This document shows positions 1 to 9,801 of a DNA stretch of 38,778 bases, piece after piece; the stretch's first letter is position 1, and every line of letters starts with the position of its first letter. The notes beneath the pieces were generated by a model. The model was not told the origin of the DNA, searched no databases, and saw nothing but the letters and a program-made list of their open reading frames with translations. A program made the translations under genes and the position numbers. Source of the stretch: Burkholderiaceae bacterium (GTDB taxonomy: Bacteria; Pseudomonadota; Gammaproteobacteria; Burkholderiales; Burkholderiaceae_C); contig JAIEMS010000033.1 of the NCBI GenBank assembly GCA_019751915.1, positions 1 through 38,778 on the forward strand. Reading direction: 5' to 3'.

Positions 1-270
1 CTTCACGTCCAATCTCCTGTCATATGGGATTGGACTCCAGAGTTAGCCGCTACTCAAATTCGGGGGGACGTCGGGGCGCTAAAAACCGCTCCATTTACAC
101 AAAAATTCAGACACCATCCGAAGTGGTATGAGCGTGGTGTCGCCAGACGGCAATTACAGGTAGTGCCCGGTTCAGCCACCAATCCATGCGATGACGGACA
201 GCGACATACCACGGTCACAGGGTGGGCCCTACTGCCTGTCGACTGTAAAAATGCAACGGTATTGCCATAG
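1..270 (+). CDS. 3' end of an unrecognised gene (partial)
   Basis: Frame 1 is open from the first base of the window to a TAG at 268-270, giving 89 codons with no start in view, so this would be the C-terminal end of a gene beginning outside the window. The peptide is polar and slightly basic, with no membrane segment, and I do not recognise a family. An open stretch of this length is somewhat unlikely by chance, and it is followed directly by a terminator-like hairpin, which supports it being a real gene end. A chance open frame in a 300-base intergenic region remains possible. Confidence 0.4.
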   Translation, partial: LHVQSPVIWDWTPELAATQIRGDVGALKTAPFTQKFRHHPKWYERGVARRQLQVVPGSATNPCDDGQRHTTVTGWALLPVDCKNATVLP

Positions 271-271
271 T

Positions 272-302
272 CAGCCTCCCGTTTTTAGGGCTGTGGTTTT
301 TT
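272..302 (+). terminator. possible rho-independent terminator upstream of tsaD
   Basis: CAGCC at 272-276 can pair with GGCTG at 289-293 (5-bp stem, 12-base loop), followed by TGG and a run of six T at 297-302. It lies just after the stop of the partial frame ending at 270 and before tsaD. The stem is short, so this is only a moderate candidate. Confidence 0.35.
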
Positions 303-341
303 ATCTTTCAGCTATTGAAGCATGGCTCTACACTGCACCCC

Positions 342-1400
342 ATGAGTTTGCTGATTTTGGGAATTGAATCTTCGTGCGACGAAACCGGTGTCGCTTTGGT
401 GCGTACTACAGGCAGTGCTGTCCCGACACTGTTGGCGCATACGTTGCACAGCCAGATTGAAATGCACCAAGCCTATGGCGGTGTCGTGCCCGAACTTGCC
501 AGTCGTGACCACATCCGCCGGGTCTTACCGCTGACATCTGCAGTACTGTCCGAATCGCGCCAAACGCTGGCCGATGTGGATGTGGTGGCCTACACACGCG
601 GCCCCGGTTTGGCCGGTGCGCTGCTGGTGGGAGCGGGGGTTGCCTGCGCGTTGGCGGCTGCGCTGGGCAAGCCAGTGTTGGGCGTACACCACCTAGAAGG
701 GCATTTACTTTCGCCGTTTCTGAGTGCCGATCCGCCAGAGTTCCCCTTTGTTGCTCTGCTGGTATCAGGCGGGCATACGCAGTTGATGCGTGTCGATGGC
801 GTAGGACGTTACGAGATTTTGGGTGAAACCATCGACGACGCAGCTGGTGAGGCGTTTGACAAATCGGCCAAGTTGATGGGTTTAGGTTATCCCGGTGGGC
901 CAGCTTTGTCGCGCTTGGCTGAGTCGGGTAATCCGACTGCCTTTAAGTTGCCGCGCCCGCTACTGCACAGTGGCAACCTTGATTTTTCTTTTGCTGGCTT
1001 GAAGACTGCGGTCATGACGCAGGCCAAGAAGTTGGGCGATGATTTGCCAGTGCGCAAGGCCGATCTGGCTGCCAGTACGCAGGCAGCGATTGTGGATGTG
1101 CTGGTGAAAAAGTCCCTGACTGCACTCAAAGAAACGGGGCTGAAGCGGCTGGTGGTGGCCGGTGGTGTGGGTGCGAATCGGTTGCTGCGCGAGCAGCTCA
1201 ATGCCGCTTGCCAGCGTCAGCGGGTGCGTGTGCATTACCCCGAATTGCATTTGTGTACCGACAATGGTGCCATGATCGCCATGGCCGCTGCCATGCGTTT
1301 GCAGGCAGGCCAGCAGCAAGCCCGTTGCGACTATGCCTTTGATGTCAAACCGCGCTGGCCGCTGGATGCGCTGGAGACATTAAATCCAGTAGCCCTATGA
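342..1400 (+). CDS. tsaD: tRNA N6-adenosine threonylcarbamoyltransferase TsaD
   Basis: TsaD (YgjD/Kae1/Gcp family) transfers the threonylcarbamoyl group from TC-AMP to A37 of tRNAs that read ANN codons, together with TsaB and TsaE in the cytoplasm. The 352-residue product begins with the conserved [11 protein letters not shown] segment. It carries the metal-binding HHLEGH motif (H117, H121), the LVSGGHTQL segment, and the [10 protein letters not shown] and CTDNGAMIA blocks near the C-terminus, so it looks full length and active. ATG 342 is chosen over an in-frame TTG at 315 because the family starts a few residues before GIESSCDE. Its stop overlaps the start of the downstream antiporter gene (ATGA, 1397-1400), implying translational coupling. 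Confidence 0.97.
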   Translation: MSLLILGIESSCDETGVALVRTTGSAVPTLLAHTLHSQIEMHQAYGGVVPELASRDHIRRVLPLTSAVLSESRQTLADVDVVAYTRGPGLAGALLVGAGVACALAAALGKPVLGVHHLEGHLLSPFLSADPPEFPFVALLVSGGHTQLMRVDGVGRYEILGETIDDAAGEAFDKSAKLMGLGYPGGPALSRLAESGNPTAFKLPRPLLHSGNLDFSFAGLKTAVMTQAKKLGDDLPVRKADLAASTQAAIVDVLVKKSLTALKETGLKRLVVAGGVGANRLLREQLNAACQRQRVRVHYPELHLCTDNGAMIAMAAAMRLQAGQQQARCDYAFDVKPRWPLDALETLNPVAL

Positions 1401-2656
1401 CCGAGCCAACGCCGATTCAATGGGTGGGTGCGGCGCTGTTTGCTGTGGCAGTGCTACACACTTTTTCAACCAAATTCTTTGAACACTTGGCCCATACCCA
1501 GCCACGCCATGCCGGTATTTGGCATTTGCTGGGCGAGGTCGAGGTGGTGTTTGGTTTTTGGGCGATGGTGTTGATGGTGTTCATGTTTGCCTTGACTGGC
1601 AAGCAACAGGCAACGGCCTATTTGGATACGCGCAACTTCACGGAGCCGATGTTTGTTTTTGCCATCATGGTGATTGCGGGCACTCGCCCCATTTTGCAGT
1701 GTGCTGGCGCGCTGGTACAGCAGTTGGTGCGGTGGTTGCCACTGAATGCTGGCATGGCAATGTACTTTTGGGTACTGGCTCTGGTACCGCTGCTAGGCTC
1801 GTTGATTACCGAGCCTGCCGCCATGACGCTGGCGGCGTTGATGCTGCGCGACACCGTGTTTTCGCGCGGCGTATCGGAACGACTTAAATACGCCACGGTA
1901 GGGGTTTTGTTTGTCAATATTTCTATTGGCGGTACGCTGACACCGTTTGCAGCCCCACCCGTGTTGATGGTGGCTAGCCAATGGAACTGGGACATTTGGT
2001 TCATGGTGAGCACCTTTGGTTGGAAGGCAGCGTTGGCGGTAGCGATCAATGCGGGTGGTGCCATGCTGCTCTTTGGCCGTGAACTTCGTGCGATGGGCGG
2101 GGCACCTGCACCCAGCACATCGGTGGTGCCGCTGTCAGTCATGGTGGTGCATTTGCTCTTTTTAGCCGGTGTTGTAGTGTTTGCCCACCATCCGCCGGTG
2201 TTTATGGGCTTGTTGTTGTTTTTTCTGGGCTTTACCACAGCGTACCAGCGCCACCAAGACCCACTGATTTTGCGTGAGGCACTGCTGGTAGCCTTCTTTT
2301 TGGCTGGATTGGTGGTGCTCGGTGGTGTGCAGCAGTGGTGGTTGCAGCCGATTTTGCTGGGAATGGATGCCACGGCGGTGTTTTTTGGCACAACGGCACT
2401 GACGGCTATTACCGACAACGCGGCATTGACCTATCTAGGCTCGCTGGTTCCGGGGTTGAGCCAAGAGTTTCAGGTGGCCTTGGTGGCTGGCGCTGTGACT
2501 GGCGGCGGCTTGACAGTGATTGCCAATGCGCCCAACCCCGCTGGGGTGTCGATTTTGCGCGCTAGCTTTGAGCACAACGCTATTCATCCTCTGGGGCTGC
2601 TGGTGGCTGCACTTGCGCCAACATTGGTAGCTGTGGTGGCGTTTCGGGTGCTTTAG
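1397..2656 (+). CDS. putative Na+/H+ antiporter (PF07399-type membrane protein)
   Basis: This 419-residue, very hydrophobic protein has roughly ten to twelve predicted membrane segments. The N-terminal part ([13 protein letters not shown], then a [13 protein letters not shown] helix) and the [20 protein letters not shown] segment in the C-terminal half match my recollection of the putative Na+/H+ antiporter family PF07399. The asparagine- and aspartate-containing TDNA stretch and the NAPNPAG segment (about residues 375-381) are typical of ion-coupled transporters. The role would be cation/proton exchange at the inner membrane, but the ion is not established. The start codon overlaps the tsaD stop by 4 bases, so the two are probably one transcript, although no functional link to tRNA modification is known to me. 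Confidence 0.8.
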   Translation: MTEPTPIQWVGAALFAVAVLHTFSTKFFEHLAHTQPRHAGIWHLLGEVEVVFGFWAMVLMVFMFALTGKQQATAYLDTRNFTEPMFVFAIMVIAGTRPILQCAGALVQQLVRWLPLNAGMAMYFWVLALVPLLGSLITEPAAMTLAALMLRDTVFSRGVSERLKYATVGVLFVNISIGGTLTPFAAPPVLMVASQWNWDIWFMVSTFGWKAALAVAINAGGAMLLFGRELRAMGGAPAPSTSVVPLSVMVVHLLFLAGVVVFAHHPPVFMGLLLFFLGFTTAYQRHQDPLILREALLVAFFLAGLVVLGGVQQWWLQPILLGMDATAVFFGTTALTAITDNAALTYLGSLVPGLSQEFQVALVAGAVTGGGLTVIANAPNPAGVSILRASFEHNAIHPLGLLVAALAPTLVAVVAFRVL

Positions 2657-2739
2657 GGTTTGCTCGGGCGGATCTGTGCTTGATCACGACCGTTATTGGG
2701 TTTGTGCGCTGCCAGACAGTCACTGAGCAAAGTCCACAA

Positions 2740-2770
2740 CACGTTCTCATGGCACGCTCTGAGAATCGTG
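2740..2770. promoter_or_regulatory. inverted repeat upstream of the efflux operon
   Basis: CACGTTCTCA (2740-2749) faces TGAGAATCGTG (2760-2770). The inner 6-bp arms TTCTCA/TGAGAA are perfect, and CACG/CGTG extends the symmetry after one unpaired T. It sits about 80 bases before the start of the outer-membrane efflux gene in an otherwise featureless 191-base gap (2657-2847). A repressor operator is the natural guess. There is no T-run, so it does not look like a terminator. No regulator gene lies beside it. Confidence 0.35.
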
Positions 2771-2847
2771 AGTAAATGGCTTTACCGGGCCTTCACCTGT
2801 CAGGTGTTTGGACGATAACTTTGGCTTGCACAATCAAAAGCTCTGCA

Positions 2848-4266
2848 ATGGCCGTACCCTCTTTACCTATGGTGTCTTTTTCTTCCCGTTCTGAGCTTGG
2901 TTTATTGCTCCCTCTTGCTGGTGCGTTGGTGGTGGTCGTGGCACTTTCAGGGTGTGCAGGGCGCGGGCCACTGCCGCAGGGTGTTGGGCAAAATGCTGAT
3001 GCGCAGGGTCTATCGGCCCCGGCACCTGTGCCACTGGCGCAGTGGTGGCAGCGTTTTGACGATCCCCAATTGGCAGCACTGATTGTTCGGGCGCTACAGG
3101 CCAATACCAGCGTGCGTAGCGCGCAGGCCGCTTTGCAGCAAGCCCGTGCGCAGGCCGATGTGCAAGGCGCAGGCCTTTTGCCCAGTGTCGATGCCTCGGG
3201 TTCTGGGCAGCGCAGCCGCTTGGGTAACGAGACCAGCAACAGTTTTCGGGTCGGACTCGATGCCGGTTGGGAACTGGACATTTGGGGCCGCTTGCGTGCC
3301 GGTGTCGATGCCAGTCAGGCCGATGCCCGCGCTGCCCAAGCGAGTCTGGCCAATGTGCAGGTTTCACTGGCGGCAGAAGTCGCTAGCAACTACATCAGCG
3401 TGTGCAGTCTGCAAGAGCGCTTGACCATTGCGCGGCGCAATCTGGCGAGCCAGCAAGAGACGCTGCAAATTACCGATTGGCGCGTGCAAGCGGGCCTGAG
3501 CACTTCGCTGGTATCTGAGCAAGCAAGGGCCAATACCGAGCAGACCGCAGCGCAAATTCCATTGCTAGAGGCCAACTTGGCACAGTCGCGCCACAGCCTT
3601 GCCGTGCTAACGGGGCAAGCGCCGGGGGCATTGGATGCCCTGCTGGCCCGTACCGGCCCGGTGCCTATGCCACCCGAGGATTTGGCGCAGGAAATTCCGG
3701 CGCAGGTGCTGCGCCAGCGCCCCGATGTGCGGGTGGCCGAGGAGCGCATCACGGCGGCGTTGGCACGTTGGGCGCAAGCCGATGCAGCCCGTTACCCACG
3801 TTTTGATATCAGTGGCTCGGTCGGCCTGCGGGCCTTGACACTGGGGGCTTTGACGGGAGGAGCATCCGTCACCAGTGCGCTGTTGGGCAGCGTGTCGGTA
3901 CCGTTGTTCGATGGCGGTGCAGCCCGGGCCCAAGTGCGGGTGCAAGATGCGCTGCTGGAGCAGGCCCGCATTGGGTACGAAGCCACGGTGCTGGCAGCGT
4001 TGAAAGAAGTCGAAGACGCTTTGAGTGCTCTGCGTGGTGATCGTGAGCGTTTGCTGCGTTTGCAAAATGCTGCTGAAGCTGCCGCCAACGCTGCGTTGTT
4101 GGCGCAAAACCGCTACAGCAGCGGCTTGATCGATTTTCAGGCGGTGCTGGAAACCCAGCGCACGCTGTTATCGACCCAAGACAGCGTTGCCAGTACCCGT
4201 GCCAGTGTCAGTGCCGACCATGTGCGTTTGTACAAGGCGCTGGGCGGTGGCTGGGCGCAGCCCTGA
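2848..4266 (+). CDS. outer-membrane efflux lipoprotein, NodT/TolC-type
   Basis: This is the outer-membrane channel of a tripartite exporter. The 472-residue product from ATG 2848 has a hydrophobic signal segment (residues 17-35) ending in a lipobox LSGC, with Cys36 as the lipidation site, followed by the duplicated coiled-coil outer-membrane efflux protein domain (PLAQWWQRF...DPQLAALI, LDAGWELDIWGRLRAGVDASQAD, LRQRPDVRVAEERI, YSSGLIDFQAVLETQRTLL). An in-frame ATG at 2776 would add 24 residues ahead of the signal peptide, and ATG 2869 is also possible. Neither has a clearly better ribosome-binding site, so 2848 is a compromise. The gene is followed after 43 bases by the MacA-type adaptor and MacB-type pump genes, so it is the dedicated exit duct of that system. 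Confidence 0.92.
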   Translation: MAVPSLPMVSFSSRSELGLLLPLAGALVVVVALSGCAGRGPLPQGVGQNADAQGLSAPAPVPLAQWWQRFDDPQLAALIVRALQANTSVRSAQAALQQARAQADVQGAGLLPSVDASGSGQRSRLGNETSNSFRVGLDAGWELDIWGRLRAGVDASQADARAAQASLANVQVSLAAEVASNYISVCSLQERLTIARRNLASQQETLQITDWRVQAGLSTSLVSEQARANTEQTAAQIPLLEANLAQSRHSLAVLTGQAPGALDALLARTGPVPMPPEDLAQEIPAQVLRQRPDVRVAEERITAALARWAQADAARYPRFDISGSVGLRALTLGALTGGASVTSALLGSVSVPLFDGGAARAQVRVQDALLEQARIGYEATVLAALKEVEDALSALRGDRERLLRLQNAAEAAANAALLAQNRYSSGLIDFQAVLETQRTLLSTQDSVASTRASVSADHVRLYKALGGGWAQP

Positions 4267-4309
4267 ACCTTTTCCCGACTGCATTCGTGCTGCTATCGAA
4301 TTCTTCGCC

Positions 4310-5659
4310 ATGACCATCCCGAACAAAAATACCCCATCCGCCACCCCTACCACCCCTCCGGTGACCGATTTGCAAGCTCTGTTGGGCGATGGCCTAGAGC
4401 GGCGTTGGTGGCAGCGCCCGGCACTGTGGTTGGCGGCTGTCGTGCTGGCGCTGGCCGGTGGTGGCTGGTACTACTGGCAAGAAAAGCAACTGGCCGGTGC
4501 TGCTCCCAGTTTTGTCACCGAAGAGGTGCGCCGGGGCAACATCACCCTGAGCGTAGCGGCCACGGGCACGTTGCAACCGACGCGCTCGGTCAATATTGGC
4601 AGTGAACTGTCGGGCACAGTGCGCAGTGTGCGTGTCGATGTCAACGACCAAGTGCGCAAAGGGCAGGTGTTGGTTGAACTCGATACCGCCAAACTCGGGG
4701 CGCAGGTGCTGCGTTCGCGGGCCTCGCTGGCAGCGGCCCATGCCCGGTTAGCACAGGCCAGTGCCAGTACCAAAGAAGCCCAAGCCAACTTGGGGCGGCT
4801 CGAAGAAGTTGCGCGCTTGTCCGGCGGCAAGGTGCCATCGGCAGCCGAGTTGGATGCTGGTCGGGCGACGCTTGACCGGGCCATTGCCGACGAAGCCAGT
4901 GGCCGCGCTAGCGTTGATGATGCCAAGGCCGCTCTGTTTACCGACGAAACCAATCTCTCGAAAGCCTCTATCCGTTCGCCCATTGATGGCGTGGTGCTGA
5001 CCCGCACCGTCGATCCGGGCAATGCCGTGGCCGCTTCGCTGCAAGCGGTCACGCTGTTTACCGTGGCCGAAGACCTAACCCAACTGCAATTGCAAGTCAA
5101 TGTCGACGAGGCCGATGTGGGTGCGGTGCAGGTTGGGCAGAAGGCGTACTTCACCGTCAGCGCCTACCCATCGCGCAAATACCCGGCCAAAATCACCCGC
5201 GTGGCCTATGGTTCGACCAAGACCGACAACGTTGTCACCTACATCACTTGGCTGGAGGTCGATAACTCTGACCTGAGCCTGCGCCCCGGGATGACGGCGG
5301 CGGCCACCATCACTTCGACCGAAAGAAACGATGTGCTGCTGGTGCCCAACACTGCGCTGCGTTTTAAGCCCAGCGCCGCCGGGAGCAAACCGAGTGCTGC
5401 TGGCGGTGCGGGCATTGTCTCGCAACTCATGCCGCGCATGCCCCAGCGACCCGGTGGCAGTGGCAGTGGCCGCAGAGGTGGTGCTGAAAAGAGTGCGGGC
5501 AAAGTGCGCCAGATTTGGTTGCTCAAAGACGGCGTGGCCCAGCCCGTGGACGTAACGGTGGGCATCAGCGATGGCCGTACCACCGAAGTCAGCAGCGAGG
5601 CACTGCAACCGGGCATGGCCGTGATTACCGACCAGCGTTCTGCCAAGGCCGTGCCATGA
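4310..5659 (+). CDS. macA: MacA-type periplasmic adaptor (HlyD/RND membrane fusion protein)
   Basis: The 449-residue adaptor bridges the inner-membrane pump and the outer-membrane channel. A single N-terminal membrane anchor (about residues 37-57) is followed by the barrel-sandwich half motif (GTLQPTRSVNIGSELSGTV), a long alpha-helical hairpin rich in Ala, Glu and Arg (about residues 125-210), the second lipoyl half (IRSPIDGVVLTRTVDPGNAV) and a beta-barrel domain (LRPGMTAAATI). A Gly/Ser/Arg-rich low-complexity stretch (GGSGSGRRGG) near residue 390 interrupts the membrane-proximal domain and looks like a lineage-specific loop. ATG 4310 is chosen because upstream codons overlap the previous gene. 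The stop overlaps the ATPase start (ATGA, 5656-5659). Substrate is unknown: macrolides, peptides and siderophores are typical of MacAB relatives. Confidence 0.92.
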   Translation: MTIPNKNTPSATPTTPPVTDLQALLGDGLERRWWQRPALWLAAVVLALAGGGWYYWQEKQLAGAAPSFVTEEVRRGNITLSVAATGTLQPTRSVNIGSELSGTVRSVRVDVNDQVRKGQVLVELDTAKLGAQVLRSRASLAAAHARLAQASASTKEAQANLGRLEEVARLSGGKVPSAAELDAGRATLDRAIADEASGRASVDDAKAALFTDETNLSKASIRSPIDGVVLTRTVDPGNAVAASLQAVTLFTVAEDLTQLQLQVNVDEADVGAVQVGQKAYFTVSAYPSRKYPAKITRVAYGSTKTDNVVTYITWLEVDNSDLSLRPGMTAAATITSTERNDVLLVPNTALRFKPSAAGSKPSAAGGAGIVSQLMPRMPQRPGGSGSGRRGGAEKSAGKVRQIWLLKDGVAQPVDVTVGISDGRTTEVSSEALQPGMAVITDQRSAKAVP

Positions 5660-6404
5660 GCAGCGCACCACCGGGCTTGCCCGAGGACACCATGCCGCTG
5701 ATTCGCCTGCGCGGTGTGACCAAGGTGTATGGCGAGGGTGCGCTGGCATTTCAGGCGCTCAAAGGGGTTGATTTGGACATTGCCCGTGGCGATTTTGTCG
5801 CCATCATGGGGCCGAGCGGTTCGGGCAAATCCACGGCCATGAATACCCTCGGTTGCCTTGACCGACCCACTACCGGCGAGTTTTTGTTTCGCGGCGTGCA
5901 CGTCGAATCGCTCTCGCGCGACGAGCGCGCCCGGCTGCGTCGGCGCTACTTTGGCTTTGTTTTTCAGGGGTTTAACCTTTTGGCGCGCACTTCGGCACAA
6001 GAAAACGTCGAGTTGCCGCTGTTGTACCGGGGCGAGCCGGCCCGCGCCCGCCATGTTGCCGCAGCGCGGGCCCTTGATGCGGTGGGTTTGAAGGGTTGGG
6101 AGCACCATACGCCTGCCGAGTTGTCGGGCGGTCAGCAGCAGCGGGTGGCGATTGCCCGGGCCATCGTGACCGAACCGGCGGTGCTGCTGGCCGACGAGCC
6201 GACCGGCAACCTCGATACCCAGCGCAGCCACGAAATCATGGAGTTGCTGCGCCGCCTCAATACCGAACAGGGCATCACGGTGCTGATGGTCACGCACGAG
6301 CCGGACATGGCTGTTTATGCCCGGCGCATTGTGCGCTTTGTCGATGGTGTGGTGGCCAGCGATGCACCCAACTCTCACCTTGCCCCTGTTGCGGAGGTGT
6401 CCTA

Positions 6405-6405
<1 letters not shown>
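5656..6405 (+). CDS. MacB-type ABC transporter ATP-binding protein
   Basis: The 249-residue nucleotide-binding subunit belongs to the LolD/MacB ATPase group. It contains Walker A GPSGSGKST (residues 52-60), a Q-loop segment (FVFQGFNLL), the ABC signature LSGGQQQR, Walker B VLLADEPTGNLD, and the H-loop MVTHEP. In E. coli MacB this domain and the permease form one chain, whereas here they are separate genes. The permease start overlaps this stop (TAATG, 6403-6407), so equimolar synthesis by translational coupling is expected. It powers the mechanotransmission-type export driven by the neighbouring permease. It is not a truncated remnant, because all nucleotide-binding motifs are present. Confidence 0.95.
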
Positions 6406-7610
<1,205 letters not shown>

Positions 7611-7615
7611 GCCAA

Positions 7616-7683
7616 TTTTTTAGAAAAATAGGCCTGTAGCCCTTGATGGGTCTGCTTTGGTAGCTATTAAAAAGAGAGTAGCT
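7616..7683 (+). repeat. dispersed palindromic repeat, copy A
   Basis: This is one of five related 64-68-base intergenic elements in this window. It shares the block TAGCC/TAGC, CTTG, then GGTAGCTATTAAAA and a terminal TAGC with the other copies at equal spacing. Its right end overlaps the 3' end of the transglutaminase gene on the minus strand and supplies that gene's TAA stop (7667-7669) and the codons for its last residues. Confidence 0.7.
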
Positions 7684-9703
7684 TTCGGCGCATGAGTTGC
7701 CGCCGCAGAGCGCGCAGCGTGGCCTTGCTGCCGGGTTGGGCGGGTGCGTAGCGCAGGCGCTCCAGTGCCAGCAATTGGTCGTGCAGTGGCCGTGCTGCTT
7801 CGCCATAAGCGGCCAGCACCGCTTGGGCCAAGGTGCGTGGCGGTGCGGTGTCCGGCACCACTAAACCTTGGCGCTGAAGCCGCTGGCGCACCTGTTGCAG
7901 CAGGCGCAGCCACGGGTCGTGTTGGCTGCGCTCCCACAGCGTCCACAGGGCACCGGCCAGCGCCGCACCTGCCACCAGCGCGCCCAAAATGCGGGCCAAA
8001 TCGTGCCAACTGGGAGATTCAACGCCCAGCGCTTTGAGCAAATCCAGCTGGCGGCTTTGGGTGTAGTTCAGTACCCACTGGTTCCAGCCGTTGTTGATGG
8101 CCTCCCACGCCGCGCGCAGGTGCTGGGCCATGTTGGGGCTGATGACCGCGCCGACGGCGTTGCCAAACACGCCCAGTGGCGCTTGCAGTCGTTGAAACTG
8201 GCCGACCCGCCCCGGCGACACAGCCCCGGTCGGATCGACGCGCACCCAGCCGCGCTGCTCTATCCAGACTTCAGCCCACGCATGGGCATCGCTTTGGCGC
8301 ACCATCCAGTAATTGTCCAGAGGGTTGCGTTCGCCGCCTTGGTAGCCGGTGACGATGCGCGCAGGCACTTGGGCCGCCCGCATCAGCACGACAAAGGCCG
8401 AGGCAATGTGTTCACAAAAGCCTTGTTTGCGCTCAAACCAAAACTCATCAGCGGTGTGCTGACCATAGACTCCCGGCTCCAGCGTGTATTCGTAGCCCCC
8501 CTCGCGCAGCCGCGCCAGAGCCGCATCCACAATGGCTTGCGTGGCTCCTGCGCCGCGCGGAGCATCGGCACGCAGTTGCTGCGCCAGCGCCACAGTGCGC
8601 GGGTTAAAGCCCGGCGGCAGCACCGTCAGGGCGCGCAGCGCCGGGGTGATTTGCGCTGGGCCGTAGCGAAAATCGGGGTAGCTGGTGGCGCTGTAGCGCA
8701 CGACCTCGGTGATGGGTCGGCTCGATAGCCACTGCAAATCGGGTGTCATGTAGGCCCCCATTCCGGTCACGGTGGGCTTTTCGGGGGTGGCATCGAGCAC
8801 CATCAGCCACGGGCGTTGGTGCGGCTCCAGCGTGATGGCGTAGTGCAGCGGTGCGCCCAGAAGTTGTAATAGGCTTGGCCTGCCTAAGTGGTTCGGCCAG
8901 CCGTCGCTTTGGTGCCATGCCGGTGCTTGCCATTGGCGGCCATCAAAATCCGATAGCACCGGGCCACGAAAATAAAGCTGCGACTGCGCTGGGGCGGCGT
9001 TGCCGGGGGTATCGAACAGCACCCGAAAGGCCACGTTGTCGTCCAGCGCCAGTTGGGCAATGCTGCCGACCTTCATGGATTCCGACAAGCCACTGCGCCC
9101 GGTCAGGGTGTCGTTGGGCAGGCCCCACAGCGGTGCCATGCGCGGAAACAGCACAAACAGCGCCAGCATGATCGGTGCCCCCAGCAGCGCCATCGTGCCA
9201 GCAGTGCGCAGCGATTGCGCCAATGGCGGGCGGCCCACCGGCAAATGGGCATTGACCAGCGCCGTCAGCAGCCCCAGCAGCGCGATCAGCATGGCAGCGG
9301 CAGTGGGCAGCGACTGCGAAAAGAAGAAGTTACTGAGCATCGTAAAGAAGCCCAAGAAAAAGACCACCAGCGCATCCCGCCGCGCCCGCATCTCCAGCGT
9401 TTTGAGCGCCAGCAGCAAAACGATCAGTGCCACGCCGGCCTCGCGCCCGAGGATGGTGCGGTAGGTCAGCAGCGTGGCACCCACGGCCAGTGCCAATAAC
9501 CCGACCAGTAACCAGCGCTGGGGCAGTGGGCGGGCCGTCCACGCCAGCACGCCGCGCCACAGCAGCAAGGCAGCCGCTAGCGCACTGGCCCACAGCGGCA
9601 GGTGCGCCACTTGCGGCCCAATAACCCACGCAATCACCAGCAGCAAAAAAAGGCTGTCGCGGGCATCGCGTGGCAGGGCAGCGAGGGTCTGGCGCAGGGT
9701 CAT
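7667..9703 (-). CDS. TgpA-type membrane transglutaminase (DUF3488 + transglutaminase core)
   Basis: The 678-residue inner-membrane protein has about six membrane helices in residues 15-190 (DUF3488 region), a periplasmic transglutaminase-like domain, and one further helix near residue 570. The predicted catalytic triad is present: C430 in QGFCEHIASAF, H474 in SDAHAWAEVW and D490 in VRVDPTGAV. The family prototype is TgpA of Pseudomonas aeruginosa, where it is essential; its substrate is not firmly known. It is the last gene of moxR-DUF58-tgpA on the minus strand, an arrangement widespread in proteobacteria. The final residues (KLLSF) are encoded by repeat copy A, so the extreme C-terminus is probably not functionally constrained. 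The ATG at 9703 is preceded by repeat copy B. Confidence 0.93.
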   Translation of the reverse strand: MTLRQTLAALPRDARDSLFLLLVIAWVIGPQVAHLPLWASALAAALLLWRGVLAWTARPLPQRWLLVGLLALAVGATLLTYRTILGREAGVALIVLLLALKTLEMRARRDALVVFFLGFFTMLSNFFFSQSLPTAAAMLIALLGLLTALVNAHLPVGRPPLAQSLRTAGTMALLGAPIMLALFVLFPRMAPLWGLPNDTLTGRSGLSESMKVGSIAQLALDDNVAFRVLFDTPGNAAPAQSQLYFRGPVLSDFDGRQWQAPAWHQSDGWPNHLGRPSLLQLLGAPLHYAITLEPHQRPWLMVLDATPEKPTVTGMGAYMTPDLQWLSSRPITEVVRYSATSYPDFRYGPAQITPALRALTVLPPGFNPRTVALAQQLRADAPRGAGATQAIVDAALARLREGGYEYTLEPGVYGQHTADEFWFERKQGFCEHIASAFVVLMRAAQVPARIVTGYQGGERNPLDNYWMVRQSDAHAWAEVWIEQRGWVRVDPTGAVSPGRVGQFQRLQAPLGVFGNAVGAVISPNMAQHLRAAWEAINNGWNQWVLNYTQSRQLDLLKALGVESPSWHDLARILGALVAGAALAGALWTLWERSQHDPWLRLLQQVRQRLQRQGLVVPDTAPPRTLAQAVLAAYGEAARPLHDQLLALERLRYAPAQPGSKATLRALRRQLMRRKLLSF

Positions 9704-9708
9704 ATCTC

Positions 9709-9775
9709 GCTATTAAATAGATAGCTACTAAGCCGCATTGAATAAGGGCTATGGGCCATTTTGATCTTAAGTTTC
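9709..9775 (-). repeat. dispersed palindromic repeat, copy B
   Basis: Read on the minus strand it contains GATCAAAATGG, CATAGCCCTT, then TTAGTAGCTAT and TTTAATAGC, matching copies A and E in the same order and spacing. It lies between the DUF58 gene and the transglutaminase gene, so transcripts crossing the operon would contain it as a potential hairpin. Confidence 0.75.
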
Positions 9776-9801
9776 TGGATTTTTCCGCTCACAAGGCGTT
9801 T

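Noticed and set aside
272-341. tsaD leader as a sixth copy of the dispersed repeat
   Set aside because: It shares only short AT-rich words (TTTTTAG, AGCTATTGA) and lacks the ordered blocks and spacing seen in the five accepted copies.
1618-2418. 266-codon antisense frame opposite the antiporter gene
   Set aside because: Shadow of a high-GC membrane protein gene; no start signal or family resemblance.
5239-6378. 379-codon antisense frame opposite the MacA/MacB ATPase genes
   Set aside because: It is a mirror of high-GC codon usage; the plus-strand genes have complete conserved motifs and the antisense product is low-complexity.
7616-9775. Transglutaminase gene as a composite mobile unit between inverted repeats A and B
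   Set aside because: The moxR-DUF58-transglutaminase order is an ancestral arrangement, the repeats are diverged from each other, and the same repeats occur singly elsewhere in the window.
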